64,000 bases of DNA from Streptomyces gardneri (GTDB taxonomy: Bacteria > Actinomycetota > Actinomycetes > Streptomycetales > Streptomycetaceae): assembly GCF_006539185.1 (NCBI RefSeq), contig NZ_BJMN01000013.1:163486-227485 (forward strand), written 5' to 3'. The notes beneath the pieces were generated by a model. It searched no databases, had not been told where the DNA came from, and worked only from the letters and a program-made list of their open reading frames with translations. Both the position numbers and the translations under genes were made by a program. Every line of letters starts with the position of its first letter. Position 1 is the first letter of the stretch. Below are positions 8,567 through 17,642 of this stretch, piece by piece.

Positions 8567-10216
8567 TCAGCGAACCGGCTGGTACACCCGCTCGACACGC
8601 TGGGTTCCGCTCTTCGTCCGGTACGAGCGCGCCCAGGCGGTCGTCGCGGCCGGATCCGCCTTGTCGGAGACCGTGTAGTAGTCCATCTGCGAGCGCTCGG
8701 ACGTCACGTCGAGCACGCCGTAGCCGTGGTGGTCCATGTCCACCCACTTCACATGGCGGTTGGCGGCCTTCACGGCGCCCGCGGCCACGACCGAGAGCGT
8801 CCCCGGGGCCACGTTCAGCATGTCGTCCAGGTTGTCCGAGGTCACCGAGGTGACCACGAACTCGGTGGCCGCCGAGGCCGACAGCGGGTACGTCGCCGCC
8901 TTCACCGGCACGTCGTTGGCCCAGGCCATGTGGATGTCGCCGGTGAGGAAGACCGTGTTGCGGATCGCGCGCGAGGTCAGGTGCCCGATCAGCTCCTTGC
9001 GGTCGTCGGTGAAGCCGTCCCACTGGTCGACGTTGACCGCGAGCCCCTCCTTCGGCAGGCCCATCAGCTCGGCGAGCGGCTCCAGGAGGTGCGCGGGCAG
9101 GGCGCCGAAGGCGATCGGCGAGATCATCACCGAGGTGCCGACCAGCTGCCAGGTCGCGTCCGAGCCCGCGAGACCGGCCTTGAGCCAGTCCAGTTGGGCG
9201 CGGCCGGCGATCGTCCGCTCCGGGTCGTCGACCGAGCCGCTGCCGGTCTTCGCCGGGGCGGAGCGGAACGTCCGCAGGTCGAGCAGGTGCAGATCGGCCA
9301 GCTTGCCGAAGCGCAGCCGCCGGAAGACCGTGCCCTCGGTGGAGGCGCGGACCGGCATCCACTCGAAGTACGCCTGCTTGGCGGCGGCCACCCGGGCCGC
9401 CCACTCGCCCTCGGCGCCGGGGGTGTGGTTCTCGGCCCCGCCCGCCCAGGCGTCGTTGGCGAACTCGTGGTCGTCCCAGATGGCGACCACCGGGTGGGCG
9501 GCGTGCAGCGCCTGGAGGTCGGCGTCCGTCTTGTAGTGCCCGTGCCGGGTGCGGTAGTCGGCGAGCGAGACGATCTCGTGGCGCGGCTCGTGCTGCCGGA
9601 CGGTGTCCTTCGCCTCCGGGTAGACGCCGCTGGCGTACTCGTAGACGTAGTCGCCGAGATGGAGGACGGCGTCCAGGTCGGAGCGGCCGGCGAGGTGGCG
9701 GTACGCGGAGAAGTGGCCGGACTCCCAGTTCGCGCAGGAGACCACGCCGAAGCGGACCCCGGGGCCGGCGACGTCGGCGGCCGGCGCGGTCCGGGTCCGG
9801 GCCGCCGGCGAGACGGCGTCGCCCGCGGTGAAGCGGAACCAGTAGGCGGTCGCCGGGCGCAGGCCCCGGACGTCGGCCTTCACGGTGTGGTCGGAGGAGG
9901 CGCTCGCCGTGGTCGAGCCGGAGGCGACGGTCCGGGCGAAGCCGCGGTCCTCGGCGAGCTCCCAGCCGACCGTGACGTCCGGGCCGAGACCGGATCCGGG
10001 CACGGCCTCGGCGGAGGGGGTGACGCGCGTCCAGAGGAGGACGCCGTCGGGCAGCGGGTCGCCGGAGGCGACACCGTGGAGGAAGGCGGGTGCCCCGGAG
10101 TCCGCGAGAGCGGGGGAGGCGGCGCCCAGCAGGGCGGGCGCGGCGACGGCGGTGACGGCGGCGGCCTTGACGACCGTACGACGACTGGGGGCAGAAGATA
10201 TGAACTGACTGGTCAC
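8567..10216 (-). CDS. phoD: PhoD-family alkaline phosphatase, Tat-exported
   Basis: 549 residues. The N-terminus carries a twin-arginine signal (SRRTVVKA, then an Ala-rich segment ending ALAD). The rest is a PhoD N-terminal beta domain (~45-140) and a metallophosphatase domain with the metal-binding motifs [36 protein letters not shown] and LTGDIHMAW. PhoD enzymes hydrolyse phosphomono- and diesters outside the cell using Ca/Fe. The GTG start at 10216 has no ribosome site but lies 8 nt after a -10 TAATCT, fitting a leaderless transcript. PhoP control would be usual for the family, but I see only one weak direct-repeat unit upstream. Confidence 0.93.
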   Translation of the reverse strand: MTSQFISSAPSRRTVVKAAAVTAVAAPALLGAASPALADSGAPAFLHGVASGDPLPDGVLLWTRVTPSAEAVPGSGLGPDVTVGWELAEDRGFARTVASGSTTASASSDHTVKADVRGLRPATAYWFRFTAGDAVSPAARTRTAPAADVAGPGVRFGVVSCANWESGHFSAYRHLAGRSDLDAVLHLGDYVYEYASGVYPEAKDTVRQHEPRHEIVSLADYRTRHGHYKTDADLQALHAAHPVVAIWDDHEFANDAWAGGAENHTPGAEGEWAARVAAAKQAYFEWMPVRASTEGTVFRRLRFGKLADLHLLDLRTFRSAPAKTGSGSVDDPERTIAGRAQLDWLKAGLAGSDATWQLVGTSVMISPIAFGALPAHLLEPLAELMGLPKEGLAVNVDQWDGFTDDRKELIGHLTSRAIRNTVFLTGDIHMAWANDVPVKAATYPLSASAATEFVVTSVTSDNLDDMLNVAPGTLSVVAAGAVKAANRHVKWVDMDHHGYGVLDVTSERSQMDYYTVSDKADPAATTAWARSYRTKSGTQRVERVYQPVR

Positions 10217-10221
10217 GGGCA

Positions 10222-10235
10222 GTCAGATTACTGAC
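10222..10235 (-). promoter_or_regulatory. phoD promoter -10 inside a perfect palindrome
   Basis: On the minus strand GTCAG-TAAT-CTGAC is a perfect inverted repeat containing the -10 hexamer TAATCT (10230-10225). It ends only 6 nt from the GTG start, so a repressor bound here would block a leaderless mRNA. No good -35 is visible. Confidence 0.5.
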
Positions 10236-10346
10236 GGGTAGGGCACTTGGGCAGGTGAATTCCGGAAGTTCGTCGACTTGTCGCCCGGAGGACGCGTCTC
10301 GCCCCGTGCGTAGCCCGCACCTCGCACGCACCCGCCGGGACGCCGC

Positions 10347-10376
10347 CGGCCCCGGACCTCAGGAGGTCCGGGGCCG
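10347..10376 (-). terminator. Intrinsic terminator of the DsbA-like gene
   Basis: CGGCCCCGGACCT pairs perfectly with AGGTCCGGGGCCG (13 bp, 4-nt loop), 27 nt after the stop codon at 10404. Confidence 0.85.
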
Positions 10377-10403
10377 GGCGACGGGCGAGAGGGGTCTCGC
10401 GGA

Positions 10404-11219
10404 TCAGGCCTTGAGGGCCGCGTCGATCGCGGTGGTGAACTGATCGGCCGTCATCGGCGGGCTGTCGGAGCCCTGCGTCGTGACGGGCTTGCCGTCCATC
10501 TTCAGCGTCGGCGTACCCTTCACGCCGCTCTCGTCGAAGGCCTTGTTCATCTTCATCGCCCAGGCGTCGAACGTGCCGTTCTCGACGTTCTTCTTGAACT
10601 CGGCGTTGCTCTTGAGGGCCGGGACCGAGTCCGCGACCTCGAGGAGGTACGAGTCCTTGGCGAACTTGTCCTGGTTCTCCTCCGGGTGGAATTCCGTGGA
10701 GTAGAGCGCCGCCTTGTACTTCAGGAAGGCTTCGGGGCTCACGTTCAGGGCCGCGCCCAGGGCCGACAGGGCGTTCTTCGAGCCCTCGCCGGGGACGCCG
10801 TTGTCGATGAAGGTGGCGCCGATGTACTTGATCTTGTACTTGCCGGACTCGACGTCCTTCTCGATCGTCGAGCCCACGCCCTGCTCGAAGGTCGCGCAGA
10901 CGGGGCAGCGCGAGTCCTCGTACAGCTCCAGGGTCTTCTTCGCGGACGGCTTGCCGATGACGACCGTCGTGCCGTTCGTGCCCGAGGTGTTCTTCGGGGC
11001 CGTCACGGTCGTCGCCTCCGCCGCCGCCTCCCACTGGGTGGGCTTGTTCGACTGCACCACCGCATAGCCGATGCCGCCGGCGGCGGCCAGGACGGCCACG
11101 GCCGAGACGCCGACGACCAGCTGCCGGCGCGCCCGGTCCTTCTTCGCCTGGCGCTCGCGCTCGACGCGCAGCCGCTCGCGGGCGGCGGCCTTGTTGGACT
11201 GGCTGTTGCGTGCGCTCAT
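10404..11219 (-). CDS. Membrane-anchored DsbA-family thioredoxin-fold protein
   Basis: 271 residues. A basic cytoplasmic N-terminus (ARERLRVERERQAKKDRARR) precedes one transmembrane segment (~33-55), placing the thioredoxin domain outside the membrane. The redox motif is CPVC in LYEDSRCPVCATFEQ; the cis-Pro loop is GVKGTPTLKMDG. Expected role: thiol oxidation or disulfide exchange in exported proteins. A membrane protein gene ends its way 55 nt upstream on the same strand, likely co-transcribed. A second DsbA-like protein with the same architecture lies at 41.7 kb. Confidence 0.92.
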   Translation of the reverse strand: MSARNSQSNKAAARERLRVERERQAKKDRARRQLVVGVSAVAVLAAAGGIGYAVVQSNKPTQWEAAAEATTVTAPKNTSGTNGTTVVIGKPSAKKTLELYEDSRCPVCATFEQGVGSTIEKDVESGKYKIKYIGATFIDNGVPGEGSKNALSALGAALNVSPEAFLKYKAALYSTEFHPEENQDKFAKDSYLLEVADSVPALKSNAEFKKNVENGTFDAWAMKMNKAFDESGVKGTPTLKMDGKPVTTQGSDSPPMTADQFTTAIDAALKA

Positions 11220-11274
11220 GATCGTGTTCTCCGTGAAGGTGTGAGGAAAGGGGGGACCGCTGTACCGGGGTCGC

Positions 11275-11979
11275 TCAGACGAGAGCGAAGCCCGGGAACG
11301 GCGGCCCCCGCCGCCCTACGGAGTGCACGAGGAGACGGACGCGGGACGACCGGGGCCGTCCCGTGGGCCGGACGGCCCGGCCCGGAGCCGTACCGCCGCC
11401 GCGGAAGAAGGCCACCACGAGCAGCAGCGGCCGGAACGCGAAGGCGGCCACCGCGCCGAGCAGCCGGGCGAGCGCCCGCTCCCCGCCGCGCAGCCAGAAC
11501 GCCGCCGTGAGCCCGACCCCGACGTGCGCCAGGAGCAGCAGCCACGGCAGCGCCGGGTCGGGGGAGTCGAGCAGGGCGGCCGCGGTCCCGCTCTCGGGGG
11601 CGGCCACACCGGGCAGCGGAGCGCCCACCGCGCCGCCGCAGAAGACCTCCACGCCGACCGCGCGCAGCGAACCGGCGACGGGGCCGCCGGCGGCGCCGTA
11701 ACAGACCACCTGGCCACTGGTGAAGAGGGTGTCGGCCGCCAGCTCCAGCGGGACGAGGAGCCCGGCGATCGGGCCGAAGCCGCGCTCGCGGCCGGCCAGC
11801 GCGTACGCGACGGCGAAGACGCAGACCGCGACCGGGACGACCGTCCCCAGCGGCAGCGGCACGCCGGAGAGCAGCACGTGAGACGCCACGGACAGCGTCA
11901 CGACCAGTGCCGTGAAGAACGCCGCCCGCAGCGCCCTCAGCTGCGTCCCTGCCATGTCCATCGTCGTGGAGTGTGCCAT
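11275..11979 (-). CDS. Integral membrane protein of unknown function
   Basis: 234 residues with about five hydrophobic segments (for example FFTALVVTLSVASHVLLSG and LLLVVAFF) and an Arg-rich C-terminus ending GPPFPGFALV. Several Cys residues fall in or near membrane segments (VVPVAVCVF, GQVVCYGAA, EVFCGG). I do not recognise a named family. It lies directly upstream of the DsbA-like gene on the same strand, so a link to extracytoplasmic thiol chemistry is possible but is inference from position only. ATG 11979 has a poor ribosome site; the methionines at residues 7 and 9 are alternative starts. Confidence 0.8.
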   Translation of the reverse strand: MAHSTTMDMAGTQLRALRAAFFTALVVTLSVASHVLLSGVPLPLGTVVPVAVCVFAVAYALAGRERGFGPIAGLLVPLELAADTLFTSGQVVCYGAAGGPVAGSLRAVGVEVFCGGAVGAPLPGVAAPESGTAAALLDSPDPALPWLLLLAHVGVGLTAAFWLRGGERALARLLGAVAAFAFRPLLLVVAFFRGGGTAPGRAVRPTGRPRSSRVRLLVHSVGRRGPPFPGFALV

Positions 11980-12056
11980 GTCGTGCCGTAAGGGGTCGCT
12001 AAAGACAGTCTGTGAACCGCCCGCCCTGCCCCCGCGGGCCCCTGCCGCCCGGGGGC

Positions 12057-13382
12057 CTACAGCCCCGGGATCCGGCCGTTGCGGAAGAGGTCCACGAAGA
12101 TCTGGTGGTCGGCCCGCGCGCGGGCCCCGTACGCGTGCGCGAAGTCCACCAGGAGGTCGGCGAAACCCTCCTCGTCGGCGGCGATCGCCGCGTCGATGGC
12201 CCGCTCCGTCGAGAACGGCACCAGCGAGTGCCCGCTCGACTCGTCCGCCGCCGCGTGCATGGTCGCCGTCGCCCGGCCCAGGTCCGCGACGGTCGCCGCG
12301 ATCTCGTCGAGGTCGTCGATGTCCGACCAGTCCAGGTCCACCGCGTACGGCGAGACCTCGGCGACCAGCTGTCCGGCGCCGTCGAGCTCCGCCCAGCCCA
12401 GCCAGGGGTCGGCGTGCGCCTGGAGCGCCCGCTGCGAGATCACGGTGCGGTGGCCCTCGTGCTTGAAGTACTCCCGTACCGCCGAGTCCGTGACGTGGCG
12501 GGAGACCGCCGGGGTCTGCGCCTGCTTCAGATAGATCACGACGTCGTTCTCCAGGGCGTCGCTGTGACCCTCCAGCAGGATGTTGTACGAGGGGAGGCCG
12601 GCCGAGCCGATGCCGATCCCGCGCCGCCCGACGACGTCCTTCACCCGGTACGAGTCGGGGCGGACCAGGCTCGCCTCCGGCAGCGTCTCCAGATAGCCGT
12701 CGAAGGCGGCCAGGACCTTGTAGCGGGTGGCCGCGTCCAGGTCGATCGCGCCCCCGCCGGCCGCGAAGCGGCGCTCGAAGTCACGGATCTCCGTCATCGA
12801 GTCGAGCAGCCCGAAGCGGGTCTGCGCCCGGGCGTCGCGCAGGGCGGCGAGCAGCGCGCCGTCGGCGGTCTCCAGCGTGAAGGGCGGCACCTCGTCCTCG
12901 CCGGCGCCGGTCGCGAGGGCGTGGATCCGCTCGCGGTAGGCGGCGGCGCAGATCCGGACGCCCTTGGTGATCTGCTCGTCGCTGAGCGCCTTCGCGTAGC
13001 CGATCAGGGCGAGCGAGGCGGCGAGCCGCTTCAGGTCCCAGGTGAAGGGCCCCACGTACGCCTCGTCGAAGTCGTTGACGTTGAAGATCAGCCGGCCGTT
13101 GGCGTCCATGTACGTGCCGAAGTTCTCGCCGTGCAGATCGCCGTGGATCCAGACCCGGCCGGTGCGCTCGTCCAGGTAGGGCCCACCCTGAGCCTCTTTC
13201 TCCAGGTCCGAGTAGAAGAGGCAGGCCGTCCCCCGGTAGAAGGCGAACGCGGAGCCGGCCATCTTCCGGAACTTGACGCGGAAGGCGGCGGGGTCGGCGG
13301 CGAGGAGCTCGCCGAAGGCGGTGTCGAAGACGGCGAGGATGTGCTCACCGCGCTCGGCGACGGTGGGCTGGGGGACCGACAT
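12057..13382 (-). CDS. DUF2252 family protein (kinase-like fold)
   Basis: 441 residues from ATG 13382, with AGGAGG at 13396-13391. The motif IHGDLHGENFGTYMD and the following FNVNDFDEA resemble the catalytic HxDxxxxN and DFD motifs of aminoglycoside-phosphotransferase-like kinases, which is why DUF2252 proteins are suspected small-molecule kinases. Function and substrate are not established. The gene is divergent from dnaE. A possible promoter CTGACA - 19 bp - TAGGGT lies at 13516-13486. The 5' untranslated region contains a palindromic repeat of a type found elsewhere in the window. Confidence 0.88.
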   Translation of the reverse strand: MSVPQPTVAERGEHILAVFDTAFGELLAADPAAFRVKFRKMAGSAFAFYRGTACLFYSDLEKEAQGGPYLDERTGRVWIHGDLHGENFGTYMDANGRLIFNVNDFDEAYVGPFTWDLKRLAASLALIGYAKALSDEQITKGVRICAAAYRERIHALATGAGEDEVPPFTLETADGALLAALRDARAQTRFGLLDSMTEIRDFERRFAAGGGAIDLDAATRYKVLAAFDGYLETLPEASLVRPDSYRVKDVVGRRGIGIGSAGLPSYNILLEGHSDALENDVVIYLKQAQTPAVSRHVTDSAVREYFKHEGHRTVISQRALQAHADPWLGWAELDGAGQLVAEVSPYAVDLDWSDIDDLDEIAATVADLGRATATMHAAADESSGHSLVPFSTERAIDAAIAADEEGFADLLVDFAHAYGARARADHQIFVDLFRNGRIPGL

Positions 13383-13432
13383 CGAGGTGCCTCCTGGTAC
13401 CGGACGTGCTGCAAGACCGTTCATGACAATTT

Positions 13433-13462
13433 GGGGGTCCCCCCAGCTCGCGAGGGGGAAGG
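13433..13462 (-). repeat. Palindromic G/C-rich repeat (family 2, copy D) in the DUF2252 leader
   Basis: GGGGGTCCCCCC, a short spacer AGCTCGCGA, then GGGGGAAGG. Related copies occur in gltB (53639-53677) and inside the larger repeat at 50554-50609. All share GGGGGTNCC(C/T)CCC...GGGGGA(A)GG. Confidence 0.6.
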
Positions 13463-13594
13463 TGTTCTCTGTCTCCCAACGCGCGACCCTAGCCCCGAGT
13501 GCCCGTCGTCTGTCAGTCGCGCGACGTAGACTTCCACGCTGTCCCCCCAGACTGTCCGCAGCCTGTCACTCCGTGTTTTTGGAGGCCCCCCGCC

Positions 13595-16500
13595 GTGACC
13601 AAGCCGCCCTTCACGCACCTCCACGTCCACACCCAGTACTCGCTGCTGGACGGTGCCGCGCGGCTCAAGGACATGTTCAACGCGTGCAACGAGATGGGCA
13701 TGACCCATATCGCCATGTCCGACCACGGCAACCTGCACGGGGCGTACGACTTCTTCCACACGGCGAAGAAGGCGGGGGTCACCCCGATCATCGGCATCGA
13801 GGCGTACGTCGCCCCCGAGTCCCGGCGCAACAAGCGCAAGATCCAGTGGGGCCAGCCGCACCAGAAGCGGGACGACGTCTCCGGTTCCGGCGGTTACACC
13901 CACAAGACGATCTGGGCGGCGAACGCCACCGGACTGCACAACCTCTTCAAGCTCTCCTCCGACGCGTACGCCGAGGGCTGGCTGCAGAAGTGGCCCCGGA
14001 TGGACAAGGAGACCATCTCCAAGTGGTCCGAGGGGCTCATCGCCTCCACCGGCTGCCCCTCCGGAGAGCTCCAGACCCGCCTCCGCCTCGGCCAGTTCGA
14101 CGAGGCCCTCAAGGCCGCCTCCGAGTACCAGGACATCTTCGGCAAGGAGCGGTACTTCCTGGAGCTGATGGACCACGGCATCGAGATCGAGCGCCGCGTC
14201 CGCGACGGACTCCTGGAGATCGGCAAGAAGCTCGGCATCCCGCCGCTCGTCACCAACGACTCGCACTACACGTACGCGCACGAGTCGACCGCGCACGACG
14301 CCCTGCTGTGCATCCAGACCGGCAAGAACCTCTCCGACCCGGACCGCTTCCGCTTCGACGGCACCGGCTACTACCTCAAGTCCACGGACGAGATGTACGC
14401 CATCGACTCCTCGGACGCCTGGCAGGAGGGCTGCCGCAACACCCTCCTGGTCGCGGAGCAGATCAACACCGACGGCATGTTCGTCGAGAAGAACCTCATG
14501 CCGAAGTTCGACATCCCGGAGGGGTACACCGACACCACCTGGTTCCGCGAGGAGACCATGCGGGGCATGCACCGCCGCTTCCCCGGGGGCATCCCCGAGG
14601 ACCGCATGAAGCAGGTCGAGTACGAGATGGACACCATCATCTCGATGGGCTTCCCCGGCTACTTCCTCGTGGTCGCCGACTTCATCATGTGGGCGAAGAA
14701 GCAGGGCATCGCAGTGGGCCCCGGCCGAGGCTCCGCGGCCGGCTCGATCGTCGCGTACGCCATGGGCATCACCGACCTCGACCCGATCCCGCACGGACTG
14801 ATCTTCGAGCGCTTCCTCAACCCCGAGCGCGTCTCGATGCCCGATGTCGACATCGACTTCGACGAGCGTCGGCGCGTCGAGGTGATCCGGTACGTGACGG
14901 AGAAGTACGGCTCGGACAAGGTCGCCATGATCGGCACCTACGGCAAGATCAAGGCGAAGAACGCCATCAAGGACTCCGCGCGCGTCCTCGGCTACCCCTA
15001 CGCCATGGGCGACCGGCTCACCAAGGCCATGCCCGCCGACGTCCTCGGCAAGGGCATCGACCTCAACGGCATCACCGACCCCTCGCACCCGCGCTACAGC
15101 GAGGCCGGCGAGATCCGCGCGATGTACGAGAACGAGCCGGACGTCAAGAAGGTCATCGACACCGCCCGCGGCGTCGAGGGTCTGGTCCGCCAGATGGGCG
15201 TGCACGCCGCCGGCGTGATCATGTCCAGCGAGCCCATCGTCGACCACGCCCCGATCTGGGTGCGGCACACGGACGGCGTCACCATCACGCAGTGGGACTA
15301 CCCCCAGTGCGAGTCGCTCGGCCTGATCAAGATGGACTTCCTGGGCCTCAGGAACCTCACGATCATGGACGACGCCGTCAAGATGGTGAAGGCCAACAAG
15401 GGCGTCGAGCTCGACCTGCTGGCCCTCCCGCTGGACGACCCCAAGACGTACGAACTGCTCTGCCGCGGTGACACCCTCGGCGTCTTCCAGTTCGACGGCG
15501 GACCCATGCGGTCGCTGCTGCGGCTGATGAAGCCCGACAACTTCGAAGACATCTCCGCCGTGTCCGCCCTGTACCGGCCGGGCCCGATGGGCATGAACTC
15601 GCACACGAACTACGCCCTGCGCAAGAACAAGCAGCAGGAGATCACCCCGATCCACCCCGAGCTGGAGAAGCCGCTCGAAGAGGTGCTCGCGGTCACCTAC
15701 GGCCTGATCGTGTACCAGGAGCAGGTGCAGAAGGCCGCCCAGATCATCGCCGGGTACTCGCTCGGCGAGGCCGACATCCTGCGCCGCGTGATGGGCAAGA
15801 AGAAGCCCGAGGAGCTGGCGAAGAACTTCGTCATCTTCCAGGAGGGCGCGAAGAAGAACGGCTACAGCGACGAGGCCATCCAGGCGCTCTGGGACGTCCT
15901 GGTCCCCTTCGCCGGCTACGCCTTCAACAAGGCGCACTCCGCCGCGTACGGCCTGGTCTCCTACTGGACCGCCTATCTCAAGGCGAACTACCCCGCCGAG
16001 TACATGGCCGGTCTGCTCACCTCGGTCAAGGACGACAAGGACAAGTCCGCCGTCTACCTCAACGAGTGCCGCCGCATGGGCATCAAGGTGCTCCCGCCGA
16101 ACGTGAACGAGTCCGAGTCGAACTTCGCCGCCCAGGGCGACGACGTGATCCTCTTCGGTCTCTCCGCCGTGCGGAACGTCGGCACCAACGTCGTCGAGTC
16201 GATCATCAAGTCGCGCAAGGCGAAGGGGAAGTACAGCACCTTCCCGGACTTCCTCGACAAGGTCGAGGCCGTCGTCTGCAACAAGCGGACCATCGAGTCG
16301 CTGATCAAGGCCGGCGCCTTCGACGAGATGGGCCACACCCGCAAGGGCATGGTCGCCCACCACGAACCGATGATCGACAACGTGGTCGCGGTCAAGCGCA
16401 AGGAGGCCGAGGGACAGTTCGATCTCTTCGGCGGCATGGGCGAGGAGACCAGCGACGAGCCCGGCTTCGGCCTGGACGTCGAGTTCTCCGACGTCGAGTG

Positions 16501-17134
16501 GGAGAAGTCCTACCTGCTTGCCCAGGAGCGCGAGATGCTCGGCCTCTACGTCTCCGACCACCCGCTCTTCGGCATCGAGCACGTCCTGTCCGACAAGACG
16601 GACGCGGCGATCTCGCAGCTCACCGGTGGCGAGCACAGCGACGGCGCGGTCGTCACCATCGGCGGCATCATCTCGGGCCTCCAGCGCAAGATGACCAAGC
16701 AGGGCAACGCCTGGGCGATCGCCACCGTCGAGGACCTGGCCGGCTCCATCGAGTGCATGTTCTTCCCCGCCACCTACCAGCTGGTCTCCACCCAGCTCGT
16801 CGAGGACACGGTCGTCTTCGTCAAGGGACGGCTCGACAAGCGCGAGGACATCCCCCGCCTGGTCGCCATGGAGCTGATGGTCCCCGACCTGTCGAACGCC
16901 GGGACCAACGCGCCGGTGATCCTCACCATCCCGACGGTGAAGGTGACCCCGCCGATGGTCAGCAGGCTCGGCGAGATCCTCAAGCACCACAAGGGCAACA
17001 CCGAGGTGCGGATCAAGCTCCAGGGCCCCCGGACCACGACCGTGCTCCGGCTCGACCGGCACCGGGTGACGGCCGACCCGGCACTCTTCGGCGACCTGAA
17101 GGTGCTGCTCGGCCCGTCCTGCCTGGCCGGCTGA
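13595..17134 (+). CDS. dnaE: DNA polymerase III alpha subunit
   Basis: 1179 residues, the expected length for actinobacterial replicative DnaE. PHP domain at the N-terminus (THLHVHTQYSLLDG); palm catalytic acids in MPDVDIDFDERRR near residue 420; fingers and tandem helix-hairpin-helix in the middle; clamp-binding motif QFDLF at ~941; OB fold near 1030-1080 (GGIISGLQRKMTKQGNAWAI). Replicates the chromosome as the core polymerase. GTG 13595 has GGAGG at 13581-13585; the open frame extends upstream but MPVVCQSRDVDF there has no family match that I recognise. A strong hairpin follows the stop. Confidence 0.98.
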   Translation: MTKPPFTHLHVHTQYSLLDGAARLKDMFNACNEMGMTHIAMSDHGNLHGAYDFFHTAKKAGVTPIIGIEAYVAPESRRNKRKIQWGQPHQKRDDVSGSGGYTHKTIWAANATGLHNLFKLSSDAYAEGWLQKWPRMDKETISKWSEGLIASTGCPSGELQTRLRLGQFDEALKAASEYQDIFGKERYFLELMDHGIEIERRVRDGLLEIGKKLGIPPLVTNDSHYTYAHESTAHDALLCIQTGKNLSDPDRFRFDGTGYYLKSTDEMYAIDSSDAWQEGCRNTLLVAEQINTDGMFVEKNLMPKFDIPEGYTDTTWFREETMRGMHRRFPGGIPEDRMKQVEYEMDTIISMGFPGYFLVVADFIMWAKKQGIAVGPGRGSAAGSIVAYAMGITDLDPIPHGLIFERFLNPERVSMPDVDIDFDERRRVEVIRYVTEKYGSDKVAMIGTYGKIKAKNAIKDSARVLGYPYAMGDRLTKAMPADVLGKGIDLNGITDPSHPRYSEAGEIRAMYENEPDVKKVIDTARGVEGLVRQMGVHAAGVIMSSEPIVDHAPIWVRHTDGVTITQWDYPQCESLGLIKMDFLGLRNLTIMDDAVKMVKANKGVELDLLALPLDDPKTYELLCRGDTLGVFQFDGGPMRSLLRLMKPDNFEDISAVSALYRPGPMGMNSHTNYALRKNKQQEITPIHPELEKPLEEVLAVTYGLIVYQEQVQKAAQIIAGYSLGEADILRRVMGKKKPEELAKNFVIFQEGAKKNGYSDEAIQALWDVLVPFAGYAFNKAHSAAYGLVSYWTAYLKANYPAEYMAGLLTSVKDDKDKSAVYLNECRRMGIKVLPPNVNESESNFAAQGDDVILFGLSAVRNVGTNVVESIIKSRKAKGKYSTFPDFLDKVEAVVCNKRTIESLIKAGAFDEMGHTRKGMVAHHEPMIDNVVAVKRKEAEGQFDLFGGMGEETSDEPGFGLDVEFSDVEWEKSYLLAQEREMLGLYVSDHPLFGIEHVLSDKTDAAISQLTGGEHSDGAVVTIGGIISGLQRKMTKQGNAWAIATVEDLAGSIECMFFPATYQLVSTQLVEDTVVFVKGRLDKREDIPRLVAMELMVPDLSNAGTNAPVILTIPTVKVTPPMVSRLGEILKHHKGNTEVRIKLQGPRTTTVLRLDRHRVTADPALFGDLKVLLGPSCLAG

Positions 17135-17161
17135 CCGCACTCCGCACTCCGCACACGCGCT

Positions 17162-17193
17162 AGGGGCGCGCCCGTCGTCACGGGCGCGCCCCT
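17162..17193. terminator. Bidirectional terminator after dnaE
   Basis: AGGGGCGCGCCCG and CGGGCGCGCCCCT form a perfect 13-bp stem with loop TCGTCA, between dnaE and the convergent small gene. Confidence 0.9.
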
Positions 17194-17208
17194 TTGCCGT
17201 GGATCGCG

Positions 17209-17382
17209 TCAGTTGTGGCCGAAGCGCTTCTGACGGCCCTTCCGGGCCATGTCACCAGGGGTCACCTGGGTGGCGCGCTGCTCCGCCTGCGACTCCATCG
17301 CGGACTGCTGCGCCTGCTGGCTGCCACGCTCTGCTGCCGACGCCTTCTGCTGCATACGGTCCTGCTTGCGGTTCTTGGCCAT
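17209..17382 (-). CDS. Small basic Gln-rich protein, 57 residues, unknown function
   Basis: Reads MAKNRKQDRMQQKASAAERG, a Gln/Ala-rich middle (SQQAQQSAMESQAEQ), then a basic end MARKGRQKRFGHN. ATG 17382 is preceded by AGGAGG (17398-17393) at good spacing, and a terminator shared with dnaE follows the stop, so this is a real short gene. No membrane segment or known domain; hydrophilic and probably partly disordered, with a basic end that could bind nucleic acid. It sits divergent from the NYN-domain gene across a 260-nt spacer in which I see no clear operator. Confidence 0.8.
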   Translation of the reverse strand: MAKNRKQDRMQQKASAAERGSQQAQQSAMESQAEQRATQVTPGDMARKGRQKRFGHN

Positions 17383-17642
17383 GGGGATGATGCCTCCTCA
17401 AAGGGACCTAGGGGCCAGGGCCGCTGTCAGATTCACACACGGGCGAATGGCCCGCATTTTGGATCATTACGGAACGTAAGGACCGGGGTGGACGTGATAT
17501 CCGCCACGCCGATGATCCAGTTCCGACCGTCAAGCCCCCGGCCGTCGGGCAGACTCGAAGTGAACGAAGAGAACGAAGACGCCCCCTAGCACCTTCCGAC
17601 CCCCGAGTCCGACCCCGAGGTTCCCGAAAGAGGGTGGAACAC

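Noticed and set aside
10246..10275. PHO-box-like repeat upstream of phoD
   Set aside because: Only one unit (ATTCACCTGCC on the minus strand) resembles the 11-nt repeat; at least two in tandem are expected.
13499..13594. N-terminal extension of dnaE from 13499
   Set aside because: No family similarity, while GTG 13595 has a good GGAGG site and gives the expected 1179-residue protein.
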